From Sphingomonas koreensis (lineage in GTDB: Bacteria > Pseudomonadota > Alphaproteobacteria > Sphingomonadales > Sphingomonadaceae), in NCBI GenBank assembly GCA_006438735.1, contig RCZF01000001.1:496001-560000 (forward strand): a DNA stretch of 64,000 nucleotides, in the 5' to 3' direction. The notes beneath the pieces are model-generated. The model did no database searches. It saw only the letters and a program-made list of their open reading frames with translations, and was not told the origin of the DNA. Both the position numbers and the translations under genes were made by a program. Below, in pieces: positions 41,629-50,421 of the stretch (its first letter is position 1; each line of letters starts with the position of its first letter).

Positions 41629-42453
41629 TTACCGCCCCAAAAACGTCAGCAGATCGCGCGTCAGGCGATCGCCCTCGGTGCCGAACACGCCGTGCGGCGC
41701 GCCATCATATTCGACGAGCTGCGAGTCCGCGATGCCCTTCGCCGCGGCGCGGCCGGTTGCATCGATCGGTACGGTCGCGTCGCCGGTGCCGTGGATCACC
41801 AGCGTCGGCACGCGGAACGCGGCAAGATCGCCGCGGAAATCGGTGAAGCCGAACGATTTGGCGCATTCGAGCGTCGGCTGGAGCCCCGCCTGCATCGCCA
41901 GCCGCCACGCCCAATCGATGCATTCGCCGCTCACCGGATGCGAGACGATGCCGACGCCGAAGACATCCTTCAGGAAGCTGCGCATGAACGCCGGCCGGTC
42001 CTTCTGGAGCTGCTTGGCGATCTCCTCGAGCTGATCCTGCGGCACGCCGTGGGGATTGTCGTCGGTCTCGAGCATGTACGGAACCACGGACGAGATCAGC
42101 CCTGCGCCGATCACGCCCTGCCCGCCGTGGCGCGACATATAGCGCGCGACTTCGCCGCCGCCCATCGAGAAGCCGACGATCGTCGCGTCCTGGTCCGCGC
42201 CGGTTTCCTTCATGACGTCGGCGAGATCGTCGGTGAGCGTGTCGTAATCGTAGCCAGTCCAAGGCTGGCCCGACCGGCCGAAGCCGCGGCGATCATAGGC
42301 AATCGCGCGAAACCCGGCATTGGCCAGCGCCAGCATCTGCGGATCCCAGCTGTCCGACGACAACGGCCAGCCGTGGATCAGCACGACGGGGCGGCCGCTG
42401 CCCCAATCCTTGACGTAAATGTCTGTGCCGTCGCGGGTTTTGATATAGGGCAT
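41629..42453 (-). CDS. Alpha/beta hydrolase (non-heme chloroperoxidase/esterase-like)
   Basis: This 274-residue hydrolase. The oxyanion loop VLIHGWPLSSDSWDPQ (about residue 24), nucleophile elbow GFSMGGG (about 97), acid in VIHGTGDATVPID and His in YDGAPHGVFGTE form the triad. It resembles cofactor-free haloperoxidase/arylesterases. ATG 42453 gives the normal family length; GAGCCCCC upstream is weak. Divergent from the DUF885 gene. Cytoplasmic. Confidence 0.92.
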   Translation of the reverse strand: MPYIKTRDGTDIYVKDWGSGRPVVLIHGWPLSSDSWDPQMLALANAGFRAIAYDRRGFGRSGQPWTGYDYDTLTDDLADVMKETGADQDATIVGFSMGGGEVARYMSRHGGQGVIGAGLISSVVPYMLETDDNPHGVPQDQLEEIAKQLQKDRPAFMRSFLKDVFGVGIVSHPVSGECIDWAWRLAMQAGLQPTLECAKSFGFTDFRGDLAAFRVPTLVIHGTGDATVPIDATGRAAAKGIADSQLVEYDGAPHGVFGTEGDRLTRDLLTFLGR

Positions 42454-42574
42454 GGGGGCTCCTCGGCCTTTGGTGTCGGTGGAGCAAACGACCGGGCGCG
42501 GCCCGCGTTCCGGGGGTGGCGCGGTCCATCGCAACCTGCCAGCATCCCGGCGCAAACGACTCGGGGAGCAACAG

Positions 42575-44341
42575 ATGCGGGGAAAATGGCTCGCGACGAT
42601 CGGCCTGGCGGCGCTCACGGCATGCGGGCCTTCGCCGCAGAGCGGCAATGCCAGCACCGCCAACGAGGCGGCCGCGGTGCCGTACGGCCCCGGCGGCGCG
42701 ACCACCGCCAATCCGGGGTGGACGCCGTTCGTCAACAGCTACATCGCCGGCTGGTTCAAGCTCAATCCGTCGTTCGCTGTCTATGAAGGCAAGCATGAAT
42801 TCGATGGCCAGCTGCCCGATTGGAGCCAGGCCGGGCTCGATCGCCAGGCCGCGTTCCTCCGCACCGCGATCGGCAAGGCGCAAGGCTTCACCGATGCGAG
42901 CCTGACGCCGCAGCAGCGCTTCGAGCGCGATTATCTGATCAAGGTCGCGCAAGGGCAGTTGTTCTGGCTGACCGACGCCGATCAGCCGCATACCAATCCG
43001 GCCTATTATGTCGGCGGCGGGCTCGATCCCAACGTCTATCTCGCGCGCAATTACGCCGACCTGCCGACGCGGATGAAGGCCGTCATCAAGCTGTTCGACG
43101 CGGTGCCTGGCGCAGCGGCGAACATCCGCGCTAACCTCAAAACGCCGATGCCGGCGAGCTTCATCGATTACGGCGTCTCGGCGTTCGACGGTTTCGCCGA
43201 TTTCTACGCGCACGATGCCGGGCAGGCGTTCACCGGCGTGCAGGATCAGGCGCTGCAGCAACAGTTCGCGGCTTCGGCGGCAAAGGCGTCGCGATCGATG
43301 CGCGACATCGCGACATGGCTGAAGAGCCAGCGCGGCAGTGCGACGACAAATTACGCGCTCGGCGCCGACAAGTTCGCGCGGATGCTCAAGGCGACCGAGG
43401 ATGTCGACGTGCCGCTCGATCAGCTCGAGGCGATCGGCAAGCAGGATCTGGCGCGCAATCAGGCGGCGCTCAAACAGGCGTGTTCGCAATTTGCGCCCGG
43501 CGCCTCGATCGAGGACTGCGCCAAGAAGATGCAGGGCGACAAGCCGGAGGGTGGCCCGGTCGCCGCCGCGCGCAAGCAGATCCCCGATCTCCGCGCGTTC
43601 GTCACCAGCCACGATCTCGTCAGCATCCCCGGCACCGAGGAGGCGCATGTCGAGGAGGCGCCGGCGTATAACCGGCAGAACTCCGCCTATATCGATCCGC
43701 CGGGGCCGTTCGATAAGGGCATCCCCTCGGTCTATTACATCGCGCCGCCCGATCCTTCATGGCCCAAGGCCGAGCAGGACGCGTTCGTGCCGGGCAAGGC
43801 GGACTTGCTGTTCACCACCGTGCATGAGGTGATGCCGGGGCATTTCGTCCAGTTCCTCCACGCCAACCGCTCGCCGTCGATCTTCGGCCAATTGTTCGTC
43901 GGCTATGCCTATGCGGAAGGGTGGGCGCATTACGCCGAGCAGATGATGTGGGACGCCGGCCTCAACAACGGCGATCCTGAGACGCACGTCGGCCAGCTGA
44001 CCAACGCGCTGCTGCGGGATTGCCGCTTCCTGTCGGCGATCGGGCTGCACGCGCACGGCATGACGCAGGCCCAGTCGGAGGCGATGTTCGAGCAGCAATG
44101 CTATCAGGACAAGGGCAATGCCGAGCAGCAGGCGGCGCGCGGCACCTATGATCCGGCCTATCTCAACTACACGCTGGGCAAGCTGATGATCATGAAGCTG
44201 CGCGCCGATTGGACCGCGACGCGCGGCGGCCGCAAGGCATGGAAGGCGTTCCACGACGAATTCCTGAGCTACGGCGGCCCGCCGATCCCGCTGGTCCGCC
44301 AGGCGATGATGAACGAGCCGCAGGCGAAGGCGGCGTTCTGA
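42575..44341 (+). CDS. DUF885 family lipoprotein (putative metallopeptidase)
   Basis: This 588-residue protein. The lipoprotein signal WLATIGLAALTACGPSPQ has its lipobox Cys near residue 17. The DUF885 body has the zinc-type motif TTVHEVMPGHFVQFLHANRS (about residue 420) and GYAYAEGWAHYAEQMM, which carries the third ligand region, followed by the LGKLMIMKLRADW helix. Family members are periplasmic or secreted peptidase-like proteins of uncertain substrate. Start has TCGGGGAGC upstream. It is followed 22 bases later by an S9 peptidase; together they look like a peptide-degrading pair. Confidence 0.9.
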   Translation: MRGKWLATIGLAALTACGPSPQSGNASTANEAAAVPYGPGGATTANPGWTPFVNSYIAGWFKLNPSFAVYEGKHEFDGQLPDWSQAGLDRQAAFLRTAIGKAQGFTDASLTPQQRFERDYLIKVAQGQLFWLTDADQPHTNPAYYVGGGLDPNVYLARNYADLPTRMKAVIKLFDAVPGAAANIRANLKTPMPASFIDYGVSAFDGFADFYAHDAGQAFTGVQDQALQQQFAASAAKASRSMRDIATWLKSQRGSATTNYALGADKFARMLKATEDVDVPLDQLEAIGKQDLARNQAALKQACSQFAPGASIEDCAKKMQGDKPEGGPVAAARKQIPDLRAFVTSHDLVSIPGTEEAHVEEAPAYNRQNSAYIDPPGPFDKGIPSVYYIAPPDPSWPKAEQDAFVPGKADLLFTTVHEVMPGHFVQFLHANRSPSIFGQLFVGYAYAEGWAHYAEQMMWDAGLNNGDPETHVGQLTNALLRDCRFLSAIGLHAHGMTQAQSEAMFEQQCYQDKGNAEQQAARGTYDPAYLNYTLGKLMIMKLRADWTATRGGRKAWKAFHDEFLSYGGPPIPLVRQAMMNEPQAKAAF

Positions 44342-44363
44342 CAAAGAAGACAGGGGAATGACG

Positions 44364-46502
44364 ATGAAGGCGATGCTTTATCTGCCGCTCGCGCTGCTGA
44401 CCACGGTTCCGGTCGGCGCCCAGACGGTGCCCGCAACGACGCCGACTCAGGCGGCCAGCGCCGACGACCCCTATCTCTGGCTCGAGGACAAGGACGGCGC
44501 CAAGCCGATGGCCTGGGTCGCGGCGGAAAACGCCAAGACGCTGCCGCGGCTCGAGGGCGATCCGCGCTACCAGGGATTTTACGACGATGCGCTGAAGATC
44601 GCCGCGGCCGAGGATCGCATTCCCTATCCCGATCAGACCGGCGGCCGCATCCTCAATTTCTGGCGCGATCAGGCGCACCCGCACGGTCTGTGGCGCTGGA
44701 CCACCGACGCCGATTACGCCACCGCCAGCCCGCACTGGACGACGCTGATCGACATGGACGCGCTCGGCAAGGTCGAGGGCAAGAACTGGGTCTTCAAAGG
44801 CGCGACCTGCCTGCAGCCCGAGGAGCGCTATTGCCTCGTCAACCTGTCCGACGGCGGCGAGGACGCGGTGACCGTCCGCGAGTTCGACCTCACGACCGGC
44901 CAGTTCGTGGCGAACGGATTCAGCCTGCCCAAATCGAAACAGGACGTGACGTGGATCGATCACGACACCATCCTCGTCGCGCGCGATTGGGGGGCGGCGA
45001 CGATGACGGCCTCGGGTTATCCGTTCGTCGTCAAGACGCTCAAGCGCGGCCAGCCGCTGACGGCGGCGGTCGAAGTGCTGCGCGGCGCGGCGACCGATCA
45101 GGCGTCGAGCGGCGGCATCACGCTCACCGACGCGCAGGGCCACCGCGCCACCTTGCTGTCGCGCGCGGAGACCTTCTTCGGCTCGGACAAATATCTGCTG
45201 ACGCCCACCGGCGCGGTCAAGCTGCCGATCCCCGCCAAGGCGAACCCGCTGGGGATGGTCGATGGCCGCGTCATCATCCAGACCAGCGAGGACTGGACCG
45301 CGGGCGGCAAGGCGATTCCCGCCGGCGCGCTCGTTTCGGTCACGCTGGCCGATCTGCAGAACGGCGGCGCGCTGACGCCGACGGTGATCTTCCAGCCGGG
45401 GCCGCGCCAATCGATCGATGGCGCGGCGCCGACGCGGGACAAGCTGCTCGTGGTCTATTCGGACAATGTCCGCGGCCGCGCCGCAACCTACACGCCGGCC
45501 GCGAACGGCGGCTGGACGTCGACGCCGATCGCGCTGCCCGACAATGCGACGATTGGCGTCGTCTCGAGCACCGATCGCAGCGATCTGGCCTATCTCGACG
45601 TCACCGGCTTCCTCGATCCCGACACCTTGTGGCGGATCGACGCAGCGACCGGCCAGCTCGCCAAGGTGCGATCGACCCCGCCGCGCTTCGACGCTTCCGA
45701 CGACGTGGTCGAACAATTCGAGGCGACCTCGACCGACGGCACCAGGATTCCCTATTTCGTCGTCCACAAAAAGGGCATCGAACTCGACGGCACGACGCCG
45801 ACGATCATGACCGCTTACGGCGGCTTCGAGATCTCGATGACGCCTTATTATTCGGGCACCACCGGCAAGCTGTGGCTCGAGCGCGGCGGCAGCTTCGTGC
45901 TCGCCAACATCCGCGGCGGCGGCGAATTCGGGCCGAAATGGCACGAAGCCGGCCGCAAGACCAAGCGCCAGATCATCTATGACGATTTCGCCAGCGTCGC
46001 GCAGGATCTGTTCGCGCGTAAGCTCACCAGCCGCGACAAGCTCGGCATCTACGGCGGTTCAAACGGCGGGCTGCTGATGGGCGTCGAGTTCAACCAGCAT
46101 CCCGATCTGTGGAAAGCGGTCGTCATCCAGGTGCCGCTGCTCGATATGATGCGCTACGAGCAGATCGAGGCCGGCGCTTCGTGGGTCGATGAATACGGCT
46201 CGGTCAAGAACCCCGCCGAGCGCGCCTTCCTCGCCAAGATCTCGCCCTATCAGAATCTCAAGAAGGGCGGCTCCTATCCCGAGCCGTTCATCTGGACGAC
46301 CACCAAGGACGACCGCGTCGGCCCCGAGGCCGCGCGCAAGTTCGCCGCGCGGATGAGCGAATACGGGCTGCCTTACCTGTTCTACGAAGACACCGCCGGC
46401 GGCCATTCGGGCGACGCCGACATCGCGCAGGGCGCACGCCTCCAGGCGCTGCAGATGGTGTATTTCTCGCAGAAGCTGATGGGGAAGGGCGGGGCGCAGT
46501 AA
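44364..46502 (+). CDS. Prolyl oligopeptidase family serine peptidase (S9A)
   Basis: This 712-residue exported peptidase with signal AMLYLPLALLTTVPVGAQ. It has an N-terminal beta-propeller (about 70-430) and a C-terminal catalytic domain. The nucleophile is in IYGGSNGGLLMGVEF (about residue 568), the Asp in TTKDDRVGPEAAR, and the His in DTAGGHSGDADI. It cuts peptides after proline or related residues in the periplasm. ATG 44364 has AGGGGA at good spacing; ATG 44358 lies too close to it. Likely co-transcribed with the DUF885 gene. Confidence 0.93.
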   Translation: MKAMLYLPLALLTTVPVGAQTVPATTPTQAASADDPYLWLEDKDGAKPMAWVAAENAKTLPRLEGDPRYQGFYDDALKIAAAEDRIPYPDQTGGRILNFWRDQAHPHGLWRWTTDADYATASPHWTTLIDMDALGKVEGKNWVFKGATCLQPEERYCLVNLSDGGEDAVTVREFDLTTGQFVANGFSLPKSKQDVTWIDHDTILVARDWGAATMTASGYPFVVKTLKRGQPLTAAVEVLRGAATDQASSGGITLTDAQGHRATLLSRAETFFGSDKYLLTPTGAVKLPIPAKANPLGMVDGRVIIQTSEDWTAGGKAIPAGALVSVTLADLQNGGALTPTVIFQPGPRQSIDGAAPTRDKLLVVYSDNVRGRAATYTPAANGGWTSTPIALPDNATIGVVSSTDRSDLAYLDVTGFLDPDTLWRIDAATGQLAKVRSTPPRFDASDDVVEQFEATSTDGTRIPYFVVHKKGIELDGTTPTIMTAYGGFEISMTPYYSGTTGKLWLERGGSFVLANIRGGGEFGPKWHEAGRKTKRQIIYDDFASVAQDLFARKLTSRDKLGIYGGSNGGLLMGVEFNQHPDLWKAVVIQVPLLDMMRYEQIEAGASWVDEYGSVKNPAERAFLAKISPYQNLKKGGSYPEPFIWTTTKDDRVGPEAARKFAARMSEYGLPYLFYEDTAGGHSGDADIAQGARLQALQMVYFSQKLMGKGGAQ

Positions 46503-46532
46503 CGTTCCGCCCGTGCCATACCCGCCCCGTCA

Positions 46533-46693
46533 CCCCGGCCTCGAGCCGGGGTCCCGCTTCTGATGACGGCAACTTCTTCTGATGACGGCAACTTCGCCAC
46601 TCACCGTCATTCCCGCGGGGGCGGGGATCCAGGTTGGCCGTGAAGATGTGTCGAGTGCGCTAAAGTTCTCGATCCCCCCTGCGCGGGAATGAC
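46533..46693. repeat. Composite intergenic repeat: hairpin, 19-bp tandem, REP pair
   Basis: CCCCGGC/GCCGGGG hairpin (46533-46551), then TGATGACGGCAACTTC twice at 46561 and 46580 (period 19), then a REP-like pair beginning CGTCATTCCCGCGGGGGCGG and ending CGCGGGAATGAC (46605-46693). Relatives of the last are at 29241. It fills most of the gap after the S9 peptidase. Confidence 0.7.
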
Positions 46694-46735
46694 AAATGAA
46701 ACAGCGGCTCTCGCCCCAGTTGCGGTCATTCGGCC

Positions 46736-47167
46736 CTAGTCTACGTCGTTGAGCATTTCGGTGAGCTTCGCGCCTAAGGCTGAGGCAGAAGCTGGAAATG
46801 CGACCGCCACATCTGGCTGCGGCTCAAAGCCCTCTTTTCCGCCAAGGTTGCGGTAGGGAGTGATCTTCAGCACGTCTTCATCAAGCGAAACGCTTACGTG
46901 TTTAGACAACTTCATGAACGTTACCCACGATCTCACACCAGCGGCCCTCAACAGCGGCTTGTCGAGCCGCGCTGCTGGCGAAGGGGTGGCAACACCATCT
47001 TGCGAGCGAGCCAGTGCCACTTCGACGGCTCGGCCCAAATCTTCGGGCATGGGTCGATCGAGGGTCTCTACGCGCTCTTCGTCAATCCAGAATCCTGCGA
47101 TGGTTCTATGAGCGGCCGTGACAAACAACGCGCCTTTTCGCTCGTAAATTGCGGCAAGTTTTCTCAT
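46736..47167 (-). CDS. Hypothetical protein, possibly immunity-type small protein
   Basis: This 143-residue protein. RKLAAIYERKGALFVTAAHR, AGFWIDEERVETLDRPMPED, VRSWVTFMKLSKHVSVSLDE and ITPYRNLGGKEGFEPQPDV make a coherent alpha/beta protein of the kind seen in standalone immunity-like proteins. No toxin gene is beside it. GC is lower than around it, which hints at acquisition. Start at 47167 is preferred; 47203 is possible. I do not recognise the family with certainty. Confidence 0.6.
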   Translation of the reverse strand: MRKLAAIYERKGALFVTAAHRTIAGFWIDEERVETLDRPMPEDLGRAVEVALARSQDGVATPSPAARLDKPLLRAAGVRSWVTFMKLSKHVSVSLDEDVLKITPYRNLGGKEGFEPQPDVAVAFPASASALGAKLTEMLNDVD

Positions 47168-47259
47168 TCGCTTATGCTGCGGAAGTCGAACGCGGCTGTC
47201 CATCCCTACGGCAGCTAACCACCATTTTCGGTCATTCCACTGCTAAAAAAGAGTATCGT

Positions 47260-47274
47260 GTTTCCCTCTTGTTC
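47260..47274 (+). promoter_or_regulatory. LexA (SOS) box for recA
   Basis: GTTT, 7 bases, GTTC is one base off the alphaproteobacterial LexA box GTTC-N7-GTTC. It lies 75 bases before the recA ATG. The second half also belongs to a small dyad GTTCC-ACC-GGAAC (47271-47283). Confidence 0.6.
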
Positions 47275-47348
47275 CACCGGAACATATGCGATACACCTAC
47301 TCCCACGTTGAACGCGACACACGATTGTTCTAGCGACGGGAGCCTCCA

Positions 47349-48422
47349 ATGGCAGCGAACTTGAAGGTCATCGATACCGGCATGGCGACAGCATCCACTG
47401 ACAGGCAGAAGGCGCTCGACGCCGCGCTCGCACAGATCGACCGCGCGTTCGGCAAGGGCTCGGCGATGAAGCTCGGCTCGAAACAGACGATGCAGGTCGA
47501 GACGATCTCGACCGGGTCGCTCGGCCTCGATATCGCGCTCGGCGTCGGCGGTTTGCCGCGCGGCCGCGTGATCGAGGTGTACGGCCCGGAAAGCTCGGGC
47601 AAGACGACGCTCGCCCTCCATGTCATCGCCGAAGCACAGCGCGGCGGCGGCACCGCGGCGTTCGTCGATGCCGAGCATGCGCTCGATCCGGTCTATGCCA
47701 AGAAGCTCGGCGTCAACATCGACGAGCTGATCGTCTCGCAGCCCGATACCGGCGAGCAGGCGCTCGAGATCGTCGATACGCTGGTCCGCTCGAACGCGAT
47801 CGACGTGCTGGTGATCGATTCGGTCGCCGCGCTCGTGCCGCGCGCGGAGATCGAAGGCGAGATGGGCGACAGCCATGTCGGCCTCCAGGCGCGGCTGATG
47901 TCGCAGTCATTGCGCAAACTCACCGGCTCGATCAGCCGTTCGCGCTGCATGGTGATCTTCATCAACCAGCTGCGCATGAAGATCGGCGTGATGTACGGCA
48001 ATCCGGAAACCACCACCGGCGGCAACGCGCTCAAATTCTACGCCAGCGTCCGGCTCGACATCCGCCGCACCGGCCAGATCAAAGACCGTGACGATATCGT
48101 CGGCAATGCGACGCGCGTGAAGGTCGTCAAGAACAAGGTTGCACCGCCGTTCAAGCAGGTCGAGTTCGACATCATGTACGGCGAGGGCATTTCGAAGATC
48201 GGCGAAATCCTCGATCTCGGCGTCAAGGCCGGGCTGGTCGAGAAATCGGGTGCATGGTTCAGCTACGATAGCGTCCGCATCGGCCAGGGCCGCGAGAATG
48301 CCAAGACCTATCTCAAGGACAATCCGGAAATGGCCGATCGCCTGGAAAAGGCGATCCGCACCCGCACCGACAAGGTGGCGGAGGAAATGATGACCGGCCC
48401 CGATGCCGAGGATGACGCCTGA
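47349..48422 (+). CDS. recA: Recombinase RecA
   Basis: This 357-residue RecA. Walker A is [12 protein letters not shown] (about residue 79), Walker [11 protein letters not shown] (about 155), loop L1 region [20 protein letters not shown] and loop L2 [20 protein letters not shown]. It forms ATP filaments on ssDNA for recombination and triggers LexA cleavage. GGGAGCC precedes the ATG. An intrinsic terminator follows at 48466. Normal length and intact. Confidence 0.98.
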   Translation: MAANLKVIDTGMATASTDRQKALDAALAQIDRAFGKGSAMKLGSKQTMQVETISTGSLGLDIALGVGGLPRGRVIEVYGPESSGKTTLALHVIAEAQRGGGTAAFVDAEHALDPVYAKKLGVNIDELIVSQPDTGEQALEIVDTLVRSNAIDVLVIDSVAALVPRAEIEGEMGDSHVGLQARLMSQSLRKLTGSISRSRCMVIFINQLRMKIGVMYGNPETTTGGNALKFYASVRLDIRRTGQIKDRDDIVGNATRVKVVKNKVAPPFKQVEFDIMYGEGISKIGEILDLGVKAGLVEKSGAWFSYDSVRIGQGRENAKTYLKDNPEMADRLEKAIRTRTDKVAEEMMTGPDAEDDA

Positions 48423-48465
48423 TCGTCATCACACCGATACGCGGCGCTCGCGCGTCGCACGCATG

Positions 48466-48495
48466 GAAAGGCCTGCCGGTGACGGCGGGCCTTTC
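48466..48495 (+). terminator. Intrinsic terminator of recA
   Basis: GAAAGGCCTGCCG, loop GTGA, CGGCGGGCCTTTC, with one wobble pair, 44 bases past the recA stop, then GTCGTTTC. A 13-bp stem. Confidence 0.75.
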
Positions 48496-48822
48496 GTCGT
48501 TTCGGGGGAGTGGCGAAAGGCACGCGACGCTCTCCACTTTCTCCACTTCACCCTCCCTTCGGGTCGTGATCACCCCAAGTTTCCCGCTGCCAAGGGAGAA
48601 GGATGAGGGGGATAATCATGATAGAATCCGCTCAAGCTCGCCCAACGCGAATCCTCCCCTGCAAGGGGAGGTGGCGCGTAGCGCCGGAGGGGTATCCCGC
48701 TATCGTCGAAGGGCGACCTCTCCGCCTGCGCGACCGTTGCAACCTCCTTGCAAGCGCAAACCGAAAGGTCGCGTAGAGGTCTCGACCCCAGGTAAATCTC
48801 TTATTCATCGGAGGCTCACATA
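48496..48822. other. Intergenic region with palindromic repeats
   Basis: About 330 bases. No gene is supported. It holds short palindromes: CCTCCCCT-GCA-AGGGGAGG (48653-48671) and GGCGC-GTA-GCGCC (48673-48685), of a type scattered in sphingomonad genomes, and a GGAGG ribosome site for the methyltransferase at its end. Confidence 0.5.
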
Positions 48823-49758
48823 ATGACCGAAGCAAGCGACTGGACCGGCGCCGTCGGTGACGTCTGGGCAGCCGAATGGCGCCGCACCGACCGTTCGTTC
48901 GCCGATTTCGCGCCCCACCTCGACACCGCGATCCTGGCCGCGGCGCCGCCGGCGGCCGGCAAGGTGCTCGACATCGGCTGTGGCGCCGGGGCGACCAGCA
49001 TCGCGCTGGCTCGGGCCCGCCCCGATCTGGCGATCACCGGCGTCGATCTCTCCGCCGGCCTGCTCGGCGTCGCTCGCCAGCGCGCCGCCGGATCGCAAGG
49101 CGCAGCAGACCCCAGCGACGGACCGGGCGCAAGCGCTGACGCGCCTGGGCTGCTTCGGTCGCCGGAGAAAGGTGACGATCCAGTCTTAGCAGCCGCCCCG
49201 CTCGGCACGCTCAGCTTCGCCGAAGGTGACGCCGTCGCCGCCGCGGGCCATCTCGCGCCGATCGATCTGTTCGTCTCGCGCCACGGCGTGATGTTCTTCG
49301 ACGATCCTGTCCGCGCCTTCGCCGCGCTCCACGCCGCCGCGGCGCCGGGAGCCGCGCTGGTCTTCTCCTGCTTCCGCGCGACCGCGCTCAATCCGTGGAT
49401 GGCCGAGATCGTCGCGGCCGCCACCGGCGCGCCGCCGGCGCCGCGCGATGATGCGCCCGGCCCGTTCGCCTTCGCCGACGAATCGCGTGTCGCCGCTATC
49501 CTTGCCGACGCCGGCTGGATCGACGCGCGCGCGACGCCGATCGATTACACCTATCACGCGGGCGCGGGCGCCGATCCGGTCGGCGATGCGGTGAGCTTCT
49601 TCAGCCGCATCGGCCCGAGCGCGCCGATCCTGCGCGCGCTCCTGGCCGATCAGCGCGAGGCGACGCTGGCGCGCATCGCCGAGGTCTGCGAACGCCACCG
49701 CCAAGCCGACGCCATCGACTTTCCCGCCGCGGCGTGGATATGGTCGGCGCGGGCCTGA
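48823..49758 (+). CDS. Class I SAM-dependent methyltransferase
   Basis: This 311-residue methyltransferase. Motif I is KVLDIGCGAGATSIALA (about residue 48), the acidic end of strand 2 is ITGVDLSAGLL, and FVSRHGVMFFDDPVRAFA marks motif II-III. An unusual Ala/Gly/Ser-rich insert of about 45 residues (105-150) interrupts the fold between strands 3 and 4. Substrate is unknown. GGAGGCTCACATA precedes the ATG. Confidence 0.88.
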   Translation: MTEASDWTGAVGDVWAAEWRRTDRSFADFAPHLDTAILAAAPPAAGKVLDIGCGAGATSIALARARPDLAITGVDLSAGLLGVARQRAAGSQGAADPSDGPGASADAPGLLRSPEKGDDPVLAAAPLGTLSFAEGDAVAAAGHLAPIDLFVSRHGVMFFDDPVRAFAALHAAAAPGAALVFSCFRATALNPWMAEIVAAATGAPPAPRDDAPGPFAFADESRVAAILADAGWIDARATPIDYTYHAGAGADPVGDAVSFFSRIGPSAPILRALLADQREATLARIAEVCERHRQADAIDFPAAAWIWSARA

Positions 49759-49785
49759 ACCAACGCCCGACAAGGAGCGCGACGC

Positions 49786-50421
49786 ATGACGATCATCGTC
49801 CATCATCTCGAAAATTCGCGGTCGCAGCGCGTGCTGTGGATGCTCGAGGAGCTTGGCCTACCCTATGAGGTCAAGCGCTACGAGCGTGATCCCAAGACCA
49901 TGCTCGCTCCGCCCGAACTCAAGCGCGTCCACCCGCTCGGCAAGTCGCCGGTGATCGTCGACACGTCTGACGACAACCGCGTCGTCGCCGAAACCGGCGC
50001 GATCATCGATTATCTGGTCGACAAGGCCGACGGCAAGCTCGGCCCGCCCGCCAGCCGCGACGGCGTGCTGCGTTACCGCCAGTTCCTGCACTATGCCGAG
50101 GGCTCGCTGATGCCGCCGCTGCTCGTCAAGCTGGTGCTCAGTCGCGTGCCGTTATTCGGCAAGGCGGCGCAGAAGCGCATCCAGCCGATGATCGATGTCC
50201 ATCTCGATTATGTCGAAAGCGAGCTTGCGACGCGCCCGTGGTTCGCCGGCGACGCGATGACCGGCGCCGACATCATGATGAGCTTCCCGCTCGAAGCCGC
50301 GCGCGCCCGCGCCGGGCTCGACGCCGGTCGCCCCGCGACGATCGCCTGGCTCGACAAGGTCCACGCGCGCCCGGCCTATCAGGCCGCGCTCAAGGCCGGC
50401 GGCCCTTATGCCTATGCCTGA
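49786..50421 (+). CDS. Glutathione S-transferase
   Basis: This 211-residue GST. LENSRSQRVLWMLEELGLPY carries the Ser expected at the catalytic N-terminal position, followed by KRVHPLGKSPVIVD and AETGAIIDYLVDKA. The C-terminal helical domain ends with TGADIMMSFPLEAA. It conjugates or reduces electrophiles with glutathione in the cytoplasm. It starts 27 bases after the methyltransferase and its end overlaps the convergent symporter gene by 10 bases. Confidence 0.92.
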   Translation: MTIIVHHLENSRSQRVLWMLEELGLPYEVKRYERDPKTMLAPPELKRVHPLGKSPVIVDTSDDNRVVAETGAIIDYLVDKADGKLGPPASRDGVLRYRQFLHYAEGSLMPPLLVKLVLSRVPLFGKAAQKRIQPMIDVHLDYVESELATRPWFAGDAMTGADIMMSFPLEAARARAGLDAGRPATIAWLDKVHARPAYQAALKAGGPYAYA

